From: Atkinsonella hypoxylon
Lineage: Eukaryota; Ascomycota; Sordariomycetes; Hypocreales; Clavicipitaceae
DNA length: 64,000 nt
Assembly (NCBI GenBank): GCA_000729835.1
Contig: JFHB01000003.1
Location: 310,001 to 374,000 of the forward strand
Reading direction: 5' to 3'
The notes under the pieces are model-generated. The model worked only from the letters and a program-made list of their open reading frames with translations, searched no databases and had not been told where the DNA came from. This document shows positions 34,715-46,900 of this stretch, piece by piece (within the stretch, counting starts at the first letter, position 1; each line of letters begins with the position of its first letter). Made by a program: the position numbers and the translations under genes.

Positions 34715-36846
34715 ATGGGATCAACACCAGCATTTGCCAATTATCCTAAACCCGTCAAAGGCCCGGAGACCAATTATGCGCCTCCTCCCGCGCGTAATCC
34801 CGTTCTGCGTGGCTATGCGCTGGTTGCTGCGGGTGCTCTGTAAGTCTCGGGTTCTAATCCCATCTGCTCTCTTGCGGGAGGACACGTGGAAAACTACGAA
34901 AACAGAGGGCATGAGCTGATGACATGTGCCGCTTCGGGGGGCCCCCGATGGGGAAAAAAAAAAAAAAGAGTATCACGGTCTGGGTTTCTGCAGAAATTCT
35001 TCTGGAGCAATGCTGGATTTGGGCGCATCAAGGACCTGCCCGTCCTTGATGGAGTCCCGCACACATTTGATGTTAGTGAAAGGGTTTTTTTTTTTTTCCA
35101 ATTTCCCTCTGCTGCCCTGGGCAATCGATTGTTCTGACAGTTGCTAGCACAGCCATGCGTTACTCCCCTGGGCGACACTGGTCCAATGCTAGAATTCGAG
35201 CCCTCGCTTCTGGCTGGCAAACATGTCGACCCCAAGGTCAAGTACTATTCCATAAATGACTACCATGAGCTGTACAAGTCTGGCAGAGCAACGCCCCTGG
35301 ACGTGGTAGCCGCTCTCCTCCCCCTCACCAAGCCTGGAAAGGACGACAAGACCAGGTATGAGGATGCCTGGGCTGACAATCACGGAAACGACGAGCTGGT
35401 CTTGGAGGCTGCTGGGGAGTCTGCTGCTCGATGGGCTGCCGGAAAGCCATTGAGCATCCTGGACGGTGTTCCAATTGGCGTCAAAGACGATGTCAGCGCC
35501 AAGGGCTACAGGAACCACAACGGCATGAGGTACAATGCTGAGTCGCCCTTCTTCAAGAGACAGGAGAAGTCGGCATGGTGTGTACAGAAGCTCCAAGAGG
35601 CAGGGGCAATAGTTCTGGGCAAAAACAGGATGCACGAACTTGGTTCTGGTACGTCTGCTCTATTCCGACTGTCGTGCACAAAAGATTTGTTTTCTAACAC
35701 GTCTTCTGGTCAGATACATGCGGTTTGAATGTTTGTCGTGCCTCGACACAAAGCCCTTCCCCTCCTCTGTCATGCTAACGAACCGGTCTCTTCTAGGTCG
35801 CCCAAGGCTCGCCTACAAATCACTTGAACAATGACTATTACCCCGGCGGATCATCTTCAGGCCCTGCATCAGCCGTCTGTTCCGGAATTGTACCCATCGC
35901 AGTTGCCACGGATGCCGGGGGCAGTATTCGCATTCCGGCCTCGTTCAACGGTCTGTACGGCCTCAAGACTTCTCACCATCGTACCGGCTACATGGGCAGC
36001 ACCATGTGCATCACGGGGCCGATTGCCGCCAATGTCGCCGACCTGACCATTGCCTACCGCGTCATGTCCCAGCCCGACCCCGAAGATGGCGTTCAAGGAG
36101 TCTTTGGGCGCTCGCTGCCTCCTCAGCCGTCCGCCAAGAAAACCATGGGCGTTTATCGTGACTGGTGGAATGCGGCTGATCCCGAGGTTGCGGAGCACTG
36201 CAACAAGGCCATTGACTACCTTGCGAAAGAGCGCGGCTACGAAATTGTCGATATATCCCTCCCTTATCTCGCCGAAGCGCAGCTCTCTCACGGCGGCATC
36301 TGCATTACCGAACTGGCGGAAGCGGCTCGTCGTCGAACCGCAAAGCCAGCAGACTGGCTCTCTCTCGTCGGTCCTGCCAACCGGCTGCTCATGTCCATTG
36401 GCACCCAGACTGGTGCAGCAGACCTTCTCAAGTTCAACTCGATGCGCACCCTCCTCATGCGCCACCTGGCCTTCCTCTTCAAGAAGCACCCCGGTCTTGT
36501 CATCATGTCGCCGACCACGCCTCTGACAGGTTGGCCGAAGGCGCCCGGAGACGAGTCGCATGGCATGAACGATGCAAACACCACGTTGAGAAACATGATG
36601 TACATCTTCCTTGCCAACCTGACCGGCACGCCTTCTGTGTCTGTGCCCGTCGGGTACGCTGCGCCTATACAGGGAGAAGGCAAAGTCCCCATTGGGCTGT
36701 TGGCCACGGGGGAATGGGGCAGCGAGGAGCAGCTTTTGCAGTTTGCAGGAGAGGTGGAGGAGTACCTGCATGCAAAGTACGAGGGGAGCCGGAGGCGACC
36801 TGATGCCTGGTTGGATGTGATGGCTTTGGTGGGAGGCGAGGCCTAG
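34715..36846 (+). CDS. Amidase-signature family enzyme
   Basis: Hydrolyses an amide bond through a Ser-cisSer-Lys triad; the substrate cannot be told from sequence. I read five exons: 34715-34839, 34969-35071, 35153-35648, 35714-35730 and 35797-36846 (596 residues). The catalytic set is intact: Lys near 187 (GVPIGVKDD), Ser near 266 (GGSSSG) and Ser near 290 (DAGGSIRIPA). Exon 4 is only 17 nt and supplies most of the DTCGLN motif. Exon 1 to 2 is the weakest junction: keeping frame requires an acceptor right after a 14-base A run (AAAAG), so a homopolymer error is possible. The N-terminus (YPKPVKGPETNYAPP, NPVLRGYALVAAGAL) matches the long N-terminal extension seen in many fungal amidases and includes a short hydrophobic stretch. 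The PCVTPLGDTGPM segment fixes the third acceptor. Confidence 0.88.
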
Positions 36847-37286
36847 ACATGCGTATTTGTGGCAGTGCGAGGAATTGTGGTCGAAATCAGTCAGTATCAT
36901 GAAGCTGGGGCACACGTGGTGGTCTCGACTCCACGCGGTGGATAAATTCAAAGAGACATTGGGCCGCCGCGATGTCCTGCTTAGTTTGCCAACCTAAATT
37001 AATGCCATTTGAATGAGCGGCCTTGATATATTGGCCACAGCCCAATTGTCACAAATGCCTTGTCATGGGCACGAACTCAAGCACCAAGTCCTTAGTGAAT
37101 GCTTAACACCAAACGTTTTGCAAGTCTCGCGACGCAGCATGACTCTTGGAAACACAAAGACGCGGAATAGATGGGTTCTTTGCCTGGAACTATGTTCCCT
37201 CAACCTTTTTTGTCTCTCAGTTCGGGAAAGAATATCTGCTTCACTTAGTGAGTGCTTGTAATGTGGACTGGAATCCTGCGCATGTT
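36847..37286. other. Convergent 3' region
   Basis: Between the amidase and the following minus-strand gene. No gene or repeat recognised. Confidence 0.5.
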
Positions 37287-38443
37287 CTAATTCAGAAACT
37301 TGGAAGCCATCCCGACCAGACCCCCTTGCGAAGTAGCCTGGCTCTTGAAGTACATCTTCATGGCCATTTCAGCAGCATGCTGCACGACATTCTCCTTGCT
37401 AGCGCCATCCGTGACCTTGCCCTGCTCGGACTTGACATCAAAGAGCTAATATAATAAGTGGAACGATAACAAGTCAGCAGAGTCATCTTCCCCAAACGAA
37501 CAGCAGGGGTTGGAAGACACGCGTCTGTACTACGAAAACAGATTATAAACGAGGCACTCACCTTGCTCGCCTCTGCCATAGCCATGCCCAAAAACGCAGA
37601 CTGGCCAGACGCAGAATTAGCACTGTGATTAGACTGCGTGAACTTCTTCAGAGCCTGCATCGCGGCTGCTGTGCCAAGCGAGCTGGAATCGCCGTGGCCA
37701 TCATTTTGATACGCTTTCTGGTGCTGCTTGACGGCATCTGGTGCGGCACAGAAAGAATCAGCATGCAAGTGATAAAACCACACAACGCACATCTTTCCTC
37801 TTATCATTTCGGCCCCAAAGTCCAGGCGAACCAAGAGTGAAACAACAACAGAGGAACGCACCTTCTTCGTCGATATCCTCATTCTGAATTTTGTCCTGTT
37901 TCCGCCCGACAGCATTCATGATGTTGGAGAACAAGTCGCTGTTGCCCGAGCTACCAGCCGCGCCGGACGCATGTTGCTGAGCCATCTTCAGCACCTCGTT
38001 TGGCAGGCCGCCCGAGTTGCCCTGGTCTGCTCAATCAAACGTGTGAGAATTCCAGGGACCTGATCTGTCGAGAATGGCACCACATACCATTTGATTGACC
38101 TGTAATTCGAAGGAGGAATTTGACCACAGGTTAGTTTATGCATTGAAAAGATGGCAACTTTCATCCATCAAGCATGGTAGTTCCTTCCGTTTGTTCAACG
38201 CCTGCGAATTGCCAGTGCTTGCTACCCAGGCGGCGGGCACGGCGGGGTAGCTTCAAACAGGACGTCAAGAAATGGAGCGGCTGTGGAAGGAGCTGACCTT
38301 TGAGCTACCTACCAAGGACCTTCATAACTCAGGTACCCCGCAGGTAGGAAGTAGCTAGTGAGGGCGAACGTACCTTGATTATGACCCTGTCCGGACAGCT
38401 GCTGCTGGAGCATTTCCTTACCCATATTCAAAATCTGGTCCAT
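37287..38443 (-). CDS. Small fungal protein of the 'beta-flanking' type, unknown function
   Basis: Exons read as 38443-38374, a possible 12-nt microexon 38099-38088, 38026-37862, 37737-37562 and 37445-37287, giving 193 residues. All junctions keep frame with canonical donors (GTACGT, GTATGT, GTGCGT, GTGAGT). Without the microexon the frame is also kept, so its use is optional or uncertain. The protein starts MDQILNMGKEMLQQQLSG, has a Gly/Ser/Asn-rich stretch, then helices rich in Ala/Gln (LGTAAAMQALKKFTQ, SAFLGMAMAEASKLFD) and ends QGGLVGMASKFLN. This pattern matches fungal proteins often annotated 'beta-flanking protein', whose function is unknown. No signal peptide or membrane segment is seen. 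Confidence 0.75.
38088..38099 (-). other. Candidate 12-nt microexon
   Basis: GTCAATCAAATG is flanked on the minus strand by TTACAG and GTATGT. Inclusion adds Gly-Gln-Ser-Asn after the HNQ of exon 1 without changing frame. Confidence 0.45.
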
Positions 38444-39389
38444 GGTATGTAGATGTGTTACGGAACTTGTGTGCGGCGAGAGTGACGATCGAGCTGGTTA
38501 TGGGAGCAGGTCGAAAGGCAGGCGGTTGATGGAGGCAGACAGCACACCCAAGGTTCAGAGGGACGCCCAGATCTTTATGTCTCAACACACGAGGGCCCAA
38601 GCTATTCAGGTACTCAGGACATTTCATCCCACCACCCCTCTCAGTTCTATTCGTCGGCCCATCGTCCCAAGATGGCTCTCGGCTTTGCTTTGCCGAACAG
38701 GAAGTTCTCATCTGGTCCGAAGCAATGACGGACCGCAGGCAGCTCCACAGTCCAGCCGAGCAAGCATAGTGTGTCACTGACTACCTAGCTACATTAGGTG
38801 CCCTAGGCGGATTGCTTGCTGTTGGTGCCCGTTGACAGACCAGTCGGGCCAGTCATCGTCATGTAAATTTTACTCTTAATTTTTATGGCTTTCTTCTTAC
38901 TTTCTGATGGCATCGCTGAAAGTCCCTTTACCGAGGCGGCTTCCCACCATACGATGCATAATCCGTAAATACAAAGTGCTCCCCTGGCAAACCAGATCAC
39001 TCCGTATGCTGTGTCGGGATTTTACTGCCCCCCCTTCAAGGTAATCGTCGTATTCCTCATATAAGTATTTCCAAAAAGAAAAAAGAAATTTAGTAAATAT
39101 ACATCACATCATAACCCCAAGCTCCCCAACAAATCGTCATCAGAGGACGACAACGATGGCGTCCGTTAATTCCGCACTAGCCATCTGCCCATATCGCCCG
39201 AATGTGGTGAACTGCCTGGGTGCCGAGTTGTTGTCTGTGCCCACCTTTCAGATAGCTGGTACAATTCATGTCTGGTACAAAGATTTTCATTTCTTGCAAG
39301 ACGCCGATCATGAAGCTGGCGGTGCAAGACTCGTGGCGTCTCGAACGCTGGCTTAGCAATACACCTCGTCGTTAGTGTAATGGACGGTT
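38444..39389. other. Intergenic between two minus-strand genes
   Basis: Promoter of the preceding small gene and the 3' trailer of wc-2. A TAGGTGCCCTAGG patch (38794-38808) and a TCCGTATG motif (39001) occur. No gene supported. Confidence 0.5.
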
Positions 39390-41108
39390 CTAGCCCATAA
39401 CTTGGTCCGCCAGTGGAGCTTTCTGCGAAACACTGCTCCGTTTCTTTTCCTTCTTGGCCCATCGCAGGCCACACGCATTGCACAGAGTCTTGGGCCCGCC
39501 AGGTCCCTTTCGCCATTCAGGAGAATCGAGCGTTCCTGCCCTATGAATTAGCACATCACGATTCATCACGATTCGACCAGGTTAACCAGAACAGATGCCA
39601 GAGGCCAACAATTTCGAAAGAGGGTGACAAGAATTCTGCCGTACCGCAATCTGTGCACACGTATTCCTCTGCAGTCTTCAGTTTCTTTTTCTTCTCGCCA
39701 GTTCGTGAATCTCGGTCTACAGGAATGGCAATGCCCGCATCGCCCTTGATTAAAGTTGGACTGCTGCCGCCGGTGGTTATACCCCTACTTCGTTCGCCTT
39801 CCAGGTAGCGCAAGCCCGTCAACATTTCTATTGTCTCAGCGTGTGAGTTGCCTTCATAACGTGCCATCTTGTCGCCTAGCGAGTCGGACCGTCGACCGGC
39901 CACAGCTCCTTCAAGGTTCTCCCTTGTCAGCGCGTTATTTAACCCGTCTTGCATGTCGCCCGTCGAGCTGTTGCTGCGGAAGAAGAATGGGGTGTTCGCC
40001 GATGTTCCGGTAGTCTCTGATGACGCAAACTCCGAACGGCCCTCTTGGCTTTGCATCCATTGTCTGCTTGATTCTTCCGTTTCCGCTTCCTCCTCCCTTC
40101 GAAGCTCTGCTATGCGGCGTCGCAGCCTCTCGTTCTCCATCTTGTGCTCCAGGAATGAATCAAGCAAGCCGGAATTTTTCGTCGGATAGGGCCGTGACAA
40201 CATGAATACGGCCTGACAGAATGGCGACTGATTGCTAGGATTCGGTGCGAATCGTGCTGCGGCAATGTGCGCATGTCCGATCGTCTCGAATATGATATAT
40301 GTGCCATCCTTGATCTTGAACCTGTAAAAGAGTCGCAATGGGTTGCCCGATGCTATTGACTCGTTGAGTTCGGAAACAAAGACACCCTGATCGTCGGCGT
40401 GAATGAGATCTTTCAGGAAAACATCTTGGATTTCTTCAGATGAGTAGCCCGTTATGCTCAGAACGCTGTTGGATGCATATTTGATCCGCCCATTAGCGTC
40501 AAGGACATGTAAAAAATCTTTGAGTTCCTCGACAACCTTGGCAGGCCAATTCCGCCGTTTCGTGAAATCGGTCAATGTGCTGTTGTTGTTGTTGTTGCCG
40601 CCTCCAATGCCCGTCAAGCTCATCTGTGCAAAGGCTCCAGGAGGCAACGGTCCGGCACCGAGCACATGGTCAGCAGGGGTGGCTATGGAATTATCCCGCG
40701 ATCTGGCAGCCGAAGACGGATCTTGGGTGTCGGGGCTGTTGGTCATGGTAATGTCGCCATTTACGTTGTTCATGGCTGAATCCCCCACGGAATAGCCAGT
40801 TGCATCAAGATTCATTGGTACGTCCCCATCTTCGAAAAAGGCCATAAGATCAAAGCTGTCCTGCCCGTTCCCTGGAAGCTAGAGCAAAGGTGAAGCAGGG
40901 ATTTCTGTCAGCCCACCAAAGGTTCCAAGCTTATGGAGGCGAAAAAAACAGCAACCAGAACAGGGTAGAGATGGAAGGGTGAATGATGAGATGAGGTGTG
41001 GCTGCTAACCTGAGGGTTCTGCGCATTGGAAAAGGTATTCTGGTTGAAAGGTGCGAAGCCATAGAAGTTCCCAGAGGGCTGCGGAGGCGGCGGTGGCCTG
41101 TGGGACAT
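39390..41108 (-). CDS. wc-2: White collar 2, PAS/GATA-type photoresponse and clock transcription factor
   Basis: Partner of WC-1 in the white collar complex, which drives blue-light responses and, in Neurospora, the circadian clock by activating frq. Exons are 41108-41010, 40878-39645 and 39535-39390 (492 residues). Intron 1 has a GTTAGC donor and CTCTAG acceptor. Intron 2 (109 bp, GTACGG...GGGCAG) splits the zinc finger; joining TGC-G to GA-ACG-CTC gives CTDCGTLDSPEWRKGP and completes C-x2-C-x18-C-x2-C ending CNACG, the WC-2-type finger. The single PAS domain spans about residues 145-255 (KVVEELKDFLHVLDANGRI onward). A coiled coil (NERLRRRIAELRREEEAE) follows. The N-terminus is Pro-rich and has an NNNNN run. 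It lacks a LOV domain, as expected for WC-2. Divergent from rad50 with 2.85 kb between. Confidence 0.95.
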
Positions 41109-43962
41109 GATGATTTAGTGGTCTCGATGGCTTGTATATTGCCCAGGCTCGACTTATTGCATCGGTGGAACCGTGGGGCATAGCGGGCGGCCGCCTGGAC
41201 TCGGGCGTGCAACAGCTACTGACAGAGCTAACAAAGTTTGGTGTGGTCCCAGGGCGCACGCAAAACTGACCGTTTGGGCCGAGGTTTCGGCCTTGAGCAA
41301 TAATAGGACCTGGTAAATAGAAAGCAACAAGATGCGCTCGTTCTCGTTCGGGTTTGTTACGGTCGAGTCTGGCAACGGATAGAATCTGATTTGGCTCAAA
41401 GCAACTTCATAGCTGATACCGTCGCTGCGCGCAGTAGGGCCCCCCGGGGGAACGACCGGGAGGGGGCCGTCGAAGTAAAAAAAAAAAAAAAAACAGTTGA
41501 TGTTTGACGGAACGGTAGATGAGAGGGAAAGAAGAAAAGGAGAGCGAACAAGAACAGAAAACAAAGGTTGTAGGACGCAAAGAAAAAAAACGAATGAAAG
41601 CAAGGCCTGTGACAGAGGAATTTTGACGGGGTAAGACAGCAACCAAGAGCTAATCTCAAGCAGCGGCCGACATGAGTTAGCATCAGTTGACGAGAGCAGA
41701 TCAGATCAGACCACACCAGACTGTTGAATAGGCGCCGGACACTAGGCGCTGACACTAGGCGCTGTCAGTAGAGGCACCGAATGGGGCATTGAATTGGAGG
41801 CACTCAAGTGGTGCTCCACGTCGCTCCCCAACGTCGTTGTTGGCGCTAGCTCGACTCAGGGCAGACACGACGGCTGCTAGGTACTTGATTGCCTGCGGAG
41901 CTGCACGCAAATATCGAAGTAGTCCGGGAGCTTTGCTCCGGTGAAAAGCGGATTATAATACCAACACCATCGGCCATGAGACGACCCCGGTCCTGCCTGT
42001 CTCTTCCTAGGTCAGGCAGCCTACGTGCCCAAGAGCTTGGACAAGGGGTCTGAGCTAAGAGCACAAATTGAAGTTGAACCGGTCTCTCCTCTGTTGCATT
42101 GCGCCGGAGGCCTGTCGATGCTGCTACATACCTAGGTAGGTACCTAGGAACATTCTATTGTCATTCTTATAGTAGGTCTAACATGCCAAGTGTGAAATAG
42201 TCATGGTGAGACTTTCCGCTAGTTATTACTTGGGCGCTGCGATGGCGTCGGTACGACAAGGCACAAGCGCCAAAGCCGGATTCACATCCAAGTACCTACC
42301 TAGGTAGGTATCTAGGTACCTACTAGGTACCTAAGATGCCTGCGGCATATAGCATCGCGGTCTTGTTCTCGTCGATACCCTGGTGTCCCCCCAATTAAGC
42401 GGCAGGTGCAGAGTCTTGCTTTTGCTCAGTGGTATTGCAGATTAAAGATTGCGTGAACTACCAGGTTGGGTCTAGGTAGGTAGGTACCTAAGATAGGCAC
42501 CTCCTACGAGGTAGGTACTTGAAGTGGAGACTCTATCACAACAGTTGTAGTCACAAGCTTGTTCAAACCTTGGCAAATCCGCCTTTTGGCATCGTACATG
42601 AGGTGAGTTGGTGCCCCTGGGATGGACAGCGGAGAGCGATGTCGGGTGGATTGAGAAAAATTCCATGCAGAGGCACGGCGAAATGTGAGATGCCGGGTTT
42701 GCCTGCAACGACCGATTTGCAGGTAAATTCGCGATGCTGCAAAACAGGGAAAAGCAAAGAAGTCCATGTCTGAAGATGGGACAGTCATTGGCCCCCAAGC
42801 AGCAGAGCGCCAGTAGCCCACTCTGCTCTGCGCCAGGCTGAATGGTCCGCTGGCAGTCCTCTGGTGGTAGTCCACAAAATCTTCTTGAAGAAGCCAGTGC
42901 GTCTTCCCTCCCTTGGTTGGCCCCTTGGCCGTACCTAGGGCCACTATTCTATTACCTAGTATTTAACACAGCGAGCTCCAAACCCAAATGCTCGGGTGCC
43001 GGGATCCGGATCCGGGATCCTTCCCTGTCATGATCATGGCCATGGCCATGCTTGCCAGGCCCCCTTGACCTAAAACTGGTCTCTCCGCTCGTCCATTCGG
43101 CCATTACTCCGCCAAGGCATGACCAAAGAAGACGCCTGTCCTGTTTCAATCATTAATTACCTAGTTATAGGGCAGACCCGGGAAATAGCCCCTCAGCACG
43201 AGACAGCTTGAGACGACTACCATTTACGGACTAGGTTTAGCCGAGTTGTCTTAGTGTCAATGTCTCATGTTCTGATGAGTTTTGTGTGGATAGTGCTGTG
43301 TGGGGAAAGAGCCCAACCTGTTTGGTAACAAGCCATTAGTAAAGTAAAGAATATTGAACCCTCTTGTCGATCGTTGGGCCTGGCTCCTCAACGCTCCTCA
43401 ACGCTCCTCAACTGGACGCTCTCGAGCCGCACCAGCAATGCTGAGGCTGTTGGAGACATTAGACAGCTCTGTCGCGTTTTCGAACATTGGGCCCCGCCAC
43501 CTCAGACCTCGTATCAAGGGAGACTCTGCAAGATATTTCTTTGCCGCTATGAAGTCTTGCATTTCCTCGCATCAAAACAAAATTCTTGTAATGGGTGCCA
43601 GAATTTAACAGACGGATGCTGCGGACTTGGAGGGGCTCATCGTGTGTCCCTTCTCCACCTGGGCGAAATGAATTTCTCATCTCGGCTTGTGGCTGTGGCA
43701 GCAATGAAGCGACCGAATGTGGCGCAGGCAAAAGATCCCAAGGCTGGGGCGATTTAGACATAGTCAAGACCGCGCACGTGAGCACGCATCAAGGAGCGCA
43801 GCGGTCAAACGCGTGGCCAGCTGCCTGGCCCGCGTTCCTCGGACTCGTCCAGGTGCTACACCGAGGCTGGCCAACCGACTGCATTGCAAGATTGTTAAAC
43901 TATCCACCAACCCGTCGTCAACCATACAGTTGGCGTGATTTCAATGTGTAACCCTATACATA
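41109..43962. other. Divergent promoter region wc-2 / rad50
   Basis: No gene supported in about 2.85 kb. There is a poly-A run (41477-41493), TAGGTACC-rich patches (42131-42152, 42290-42335, 42471-42515), a GGATCCGGATCC palindromic patch (about 43002-43020), and a GCTCCTCAAC decamer repeated three times (43386-43412). Light-responsive elements could lie here but I cannot assign any. Confidence 0.5.
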
Positions 43963-46900
43963 ATGTCCAGAATCGACAAGCTCTCCATCTCAGGAGTCCG
44001 TTCATTCAGTCCCTCCGTAAGGGAAGCTATTCAATTCAATACCCCTCTGACCCTAATTGTCGGGTATAATGGATCTGGGAAGACAACCATCATTGAGTGT
44101 CTCAAATATGCAACGACTGGAGAGCTGCCGCCCAACAGCAAGGGCGGCGCTTTCATTCATGATCCAAAGGTATGTTGTGGGAATTGTCTTTCTCTATTTT
44201 CCGTACTTTAGTTTTGCATATCTTATAAATTCGTCCTCTTTGAATAGGCTGCTTACAACAGCTAGCTTTGTGGAGAGAAAGAGGTAATGGCACAAGTAAA
44301 GTTGCAGTTTTGTTCCATCAATAATCGCCAACATGTTGCCACACGAAGCTTGCAACTCACAGTCAAGAAGACAACTCGTTCTCAGAAAACACTTGACTGC
44401 TCTCTGGTCGTTGTGAACAATGGTGAGCGGACAACGACGTCGACCAGACAAGCGCAGTTGGATGAGATGATCCCAGAACGACTGGGTGTATCTCCTGCTA
44501 TCCTTGATGCAGTCATCTTTTGCCACCAAGATGAATCTCTTTGGCCGCTCAGTGAGCCAGCTGCGTTGAAGAAGCGCTTTGACGAGATCTTCGAGGCTCT
44601 CAAGTACACAAAAGCTATTGACAATCTAAAGCTCCTTCGCAAAAAACATGTGGAGCAGCTAGGTAAATTACAAAACGATGAAGCACATAACAAGGTCAAC
44701 AAGGATCGAGGCGAAAGAGCCGAGAAGCGGATGACGGGCTTACAGGCGGAGATTGAGGACGCTCGTGAGAAATGCGAGTCTCTCTCCTCAGAGATGCATG
44801 AAACCCAGAACAAGATTCGTCAAAAACATGAGCAGGCGAACAGCTATCTTCAAATAGTCCAGAATCTTGGTAACAAGCGAGAGCAACTTGAATACCGTCA
44901 GAATGCTGTCAACGAGCTGAAGCAGACTTTTGATGAATTGCCAGGCGATGATGTCTCACTGGAGAATTCGTTGGAGCAATATGAGCAGAGTATGGAGCGC
45001 TACCGCGAGGAAGCTGAACAGAACAAGGCCCATTACAATGAATTACAGCAAGAATTGGCCCAAGCACGCAGGAATCTATCAACCAAACTGTCGGAGCAAG
45101 GAAAGCACCAATCTGATAAGGACAAATACGAGCGACAGCTTCAGGTCCGCGCCGAAATGATCCAGCAAGCTGCCGCCACACATGGATTTCGCGGTTACGA
45201 TGGCGAACTTACGGATCAGCATGTGAAATCCTTCAATGAGAGAGTCCAGAAGCTCTTGGGCGACAAAAAAAGGGATCTTGAGCGCTTGCAGAAGGACAAT
45301 GCGACGCATCTCGATGCTGCAACGGGCGTGATCACGGAGTTGGAGGGGCAGAAGGCCGCCAGAACCCAAGACCGCGTATCAGCCAAGCAGCGCATCGGGG
45401 CGATCGAAAATCGCACCAGCGTACTACAGAACGAAGCCAGTCTGATCGACATCGACGAAGGCGCCAAGGCTATCCTCGATGGACAGCTTGAGGACATTGG
45501 CTCCAGGTTTGAACGGTTACAAGCTGAGCTGGAAAAGGCAAATTGGGACAAACAAATTTCAGATGAGAACGACAAGTTGTGGCAACTGGAAAACGAGACC
45601 GAGAAGCTGAGCAGAGAACTTGTAGAGTGCACTCGTCAAGCATCAGAAAGAGCACAGCTCGACTTTAGAAAAAAGGAGATTATCGATAGGAAGAGGAAGC
45701 TCGAGACTCTCACGAACACATGGAAACCAAAGCTGGCTGCTGCCATTGGTGGCGATTGGGATATTGACGCTTTGGACACCCAATTTCAGGGTGTCATCAG
45801 CCATCAAAATAAGTCCCTGCAAGAAGCTCGCAAGGTTCTCGAGCAAACCAGACAGAAGCAACAAAAAGTAGAGTACAGGCTCAGAAACCTGAAGGAGTCC
45901 CAAGAAACAAGAACCCGCGATGCTGGAAAGTGCGAAAAAGACGTTCTCAAAGCACTGCAGGAAGTAAGAGATGGCGCAAACATTGAAGACTACCCTGGTG
46001 AAGTCGAAGCTATGGAGCAGCAAGTTGAGGATCTTCGCAACGAGCTTAGTCTCTTCGATGCGCTAGTGGACTACTACACCAAGTGTCGGCGGATGCTTGA
46101 ATCGAAGAAACGGTGCCTTTTATGTGAGCGCCATTTCGATGATGGGCAGAGTGCCAGCTTGGAACGTCTTAGCAAGAAGATTGAGAAAAATCTGGATCCC
46201 AAGGGCAAAGTGGACGTGGAGAAAGACCTGACAGAAGCCATGGTAGGCTTAAATGCCCTCCGAGCTGTTCGATCCTCTTACGACACATACAAGAGGCTCA
46301 GCGCAGAATTGCCATCACTTCATGATGAGAGAAAGGCTGTCGAAGCAGAATTCGATGCTCTCGAACGGCAGCTGGAGGAGCATGAGGCCAGGGTCATAGG
46401 CGAAGAAGAGAGAGCTCGCGACTTGGACGACCTTTCTAAAACGGTTTCGATCATGTCTCAGCTAAGCAAAGACATCAAGGATTCGGAGGCACAGGTGGAC
46501 CGTGTCATGTCCCAGCAAACGTCGGGTTGCACCACTCGAAGCGCAGACGAGATACACGAGCTCCAAGCTAGCACCGGGGAAAAGCTCAGGGGTCTCAAGT
46601 CCCGAGTCTCCAAGCTCACTATGGACAGACAGCGGATGAAAGACCAGCTGAGTACGCTGGAGCTCGAGCGAAGCGAGCTGCGAAACAAGATTGCCCATGC
46701 TGTCGGGCAACTAGACAAGAAGGCCAGTATTCAGTCTCAAATTCAGTCTCTGAAGGAAGACATGGCCAACCAGCGAGAAATCATCCATCGTGCCGACGAA
46801 GCGCTCGAGAAGATTGAGCCAAGCATCACCGATGCCAGATCAGCTCGCGACGAGACTCTTCGCAAAGGACGTGCGAGAGAGCAGGTGATTGTGGATGAAC

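Noticed and set aside
34800..34875. tRNA-like signature (A-box-like TGGCTATGCGCTGG and GGTTCTAATCC)
   Set aside because: The T-arm and acceptor stem do not pair, and the interval is the end of amidase exon 1 plus a GTAAGT donor.
35869..36951. Long minus-strand frame opposite the amidase
   Set aside because: Shadow of the GC-biased third codon positions of exon 5; no domain.
43439..43951. Frames between wc-2 and rad50
   Set aside because: Short, overlapping on both strands and lacking domains; more likely rad50 promoter or leader.
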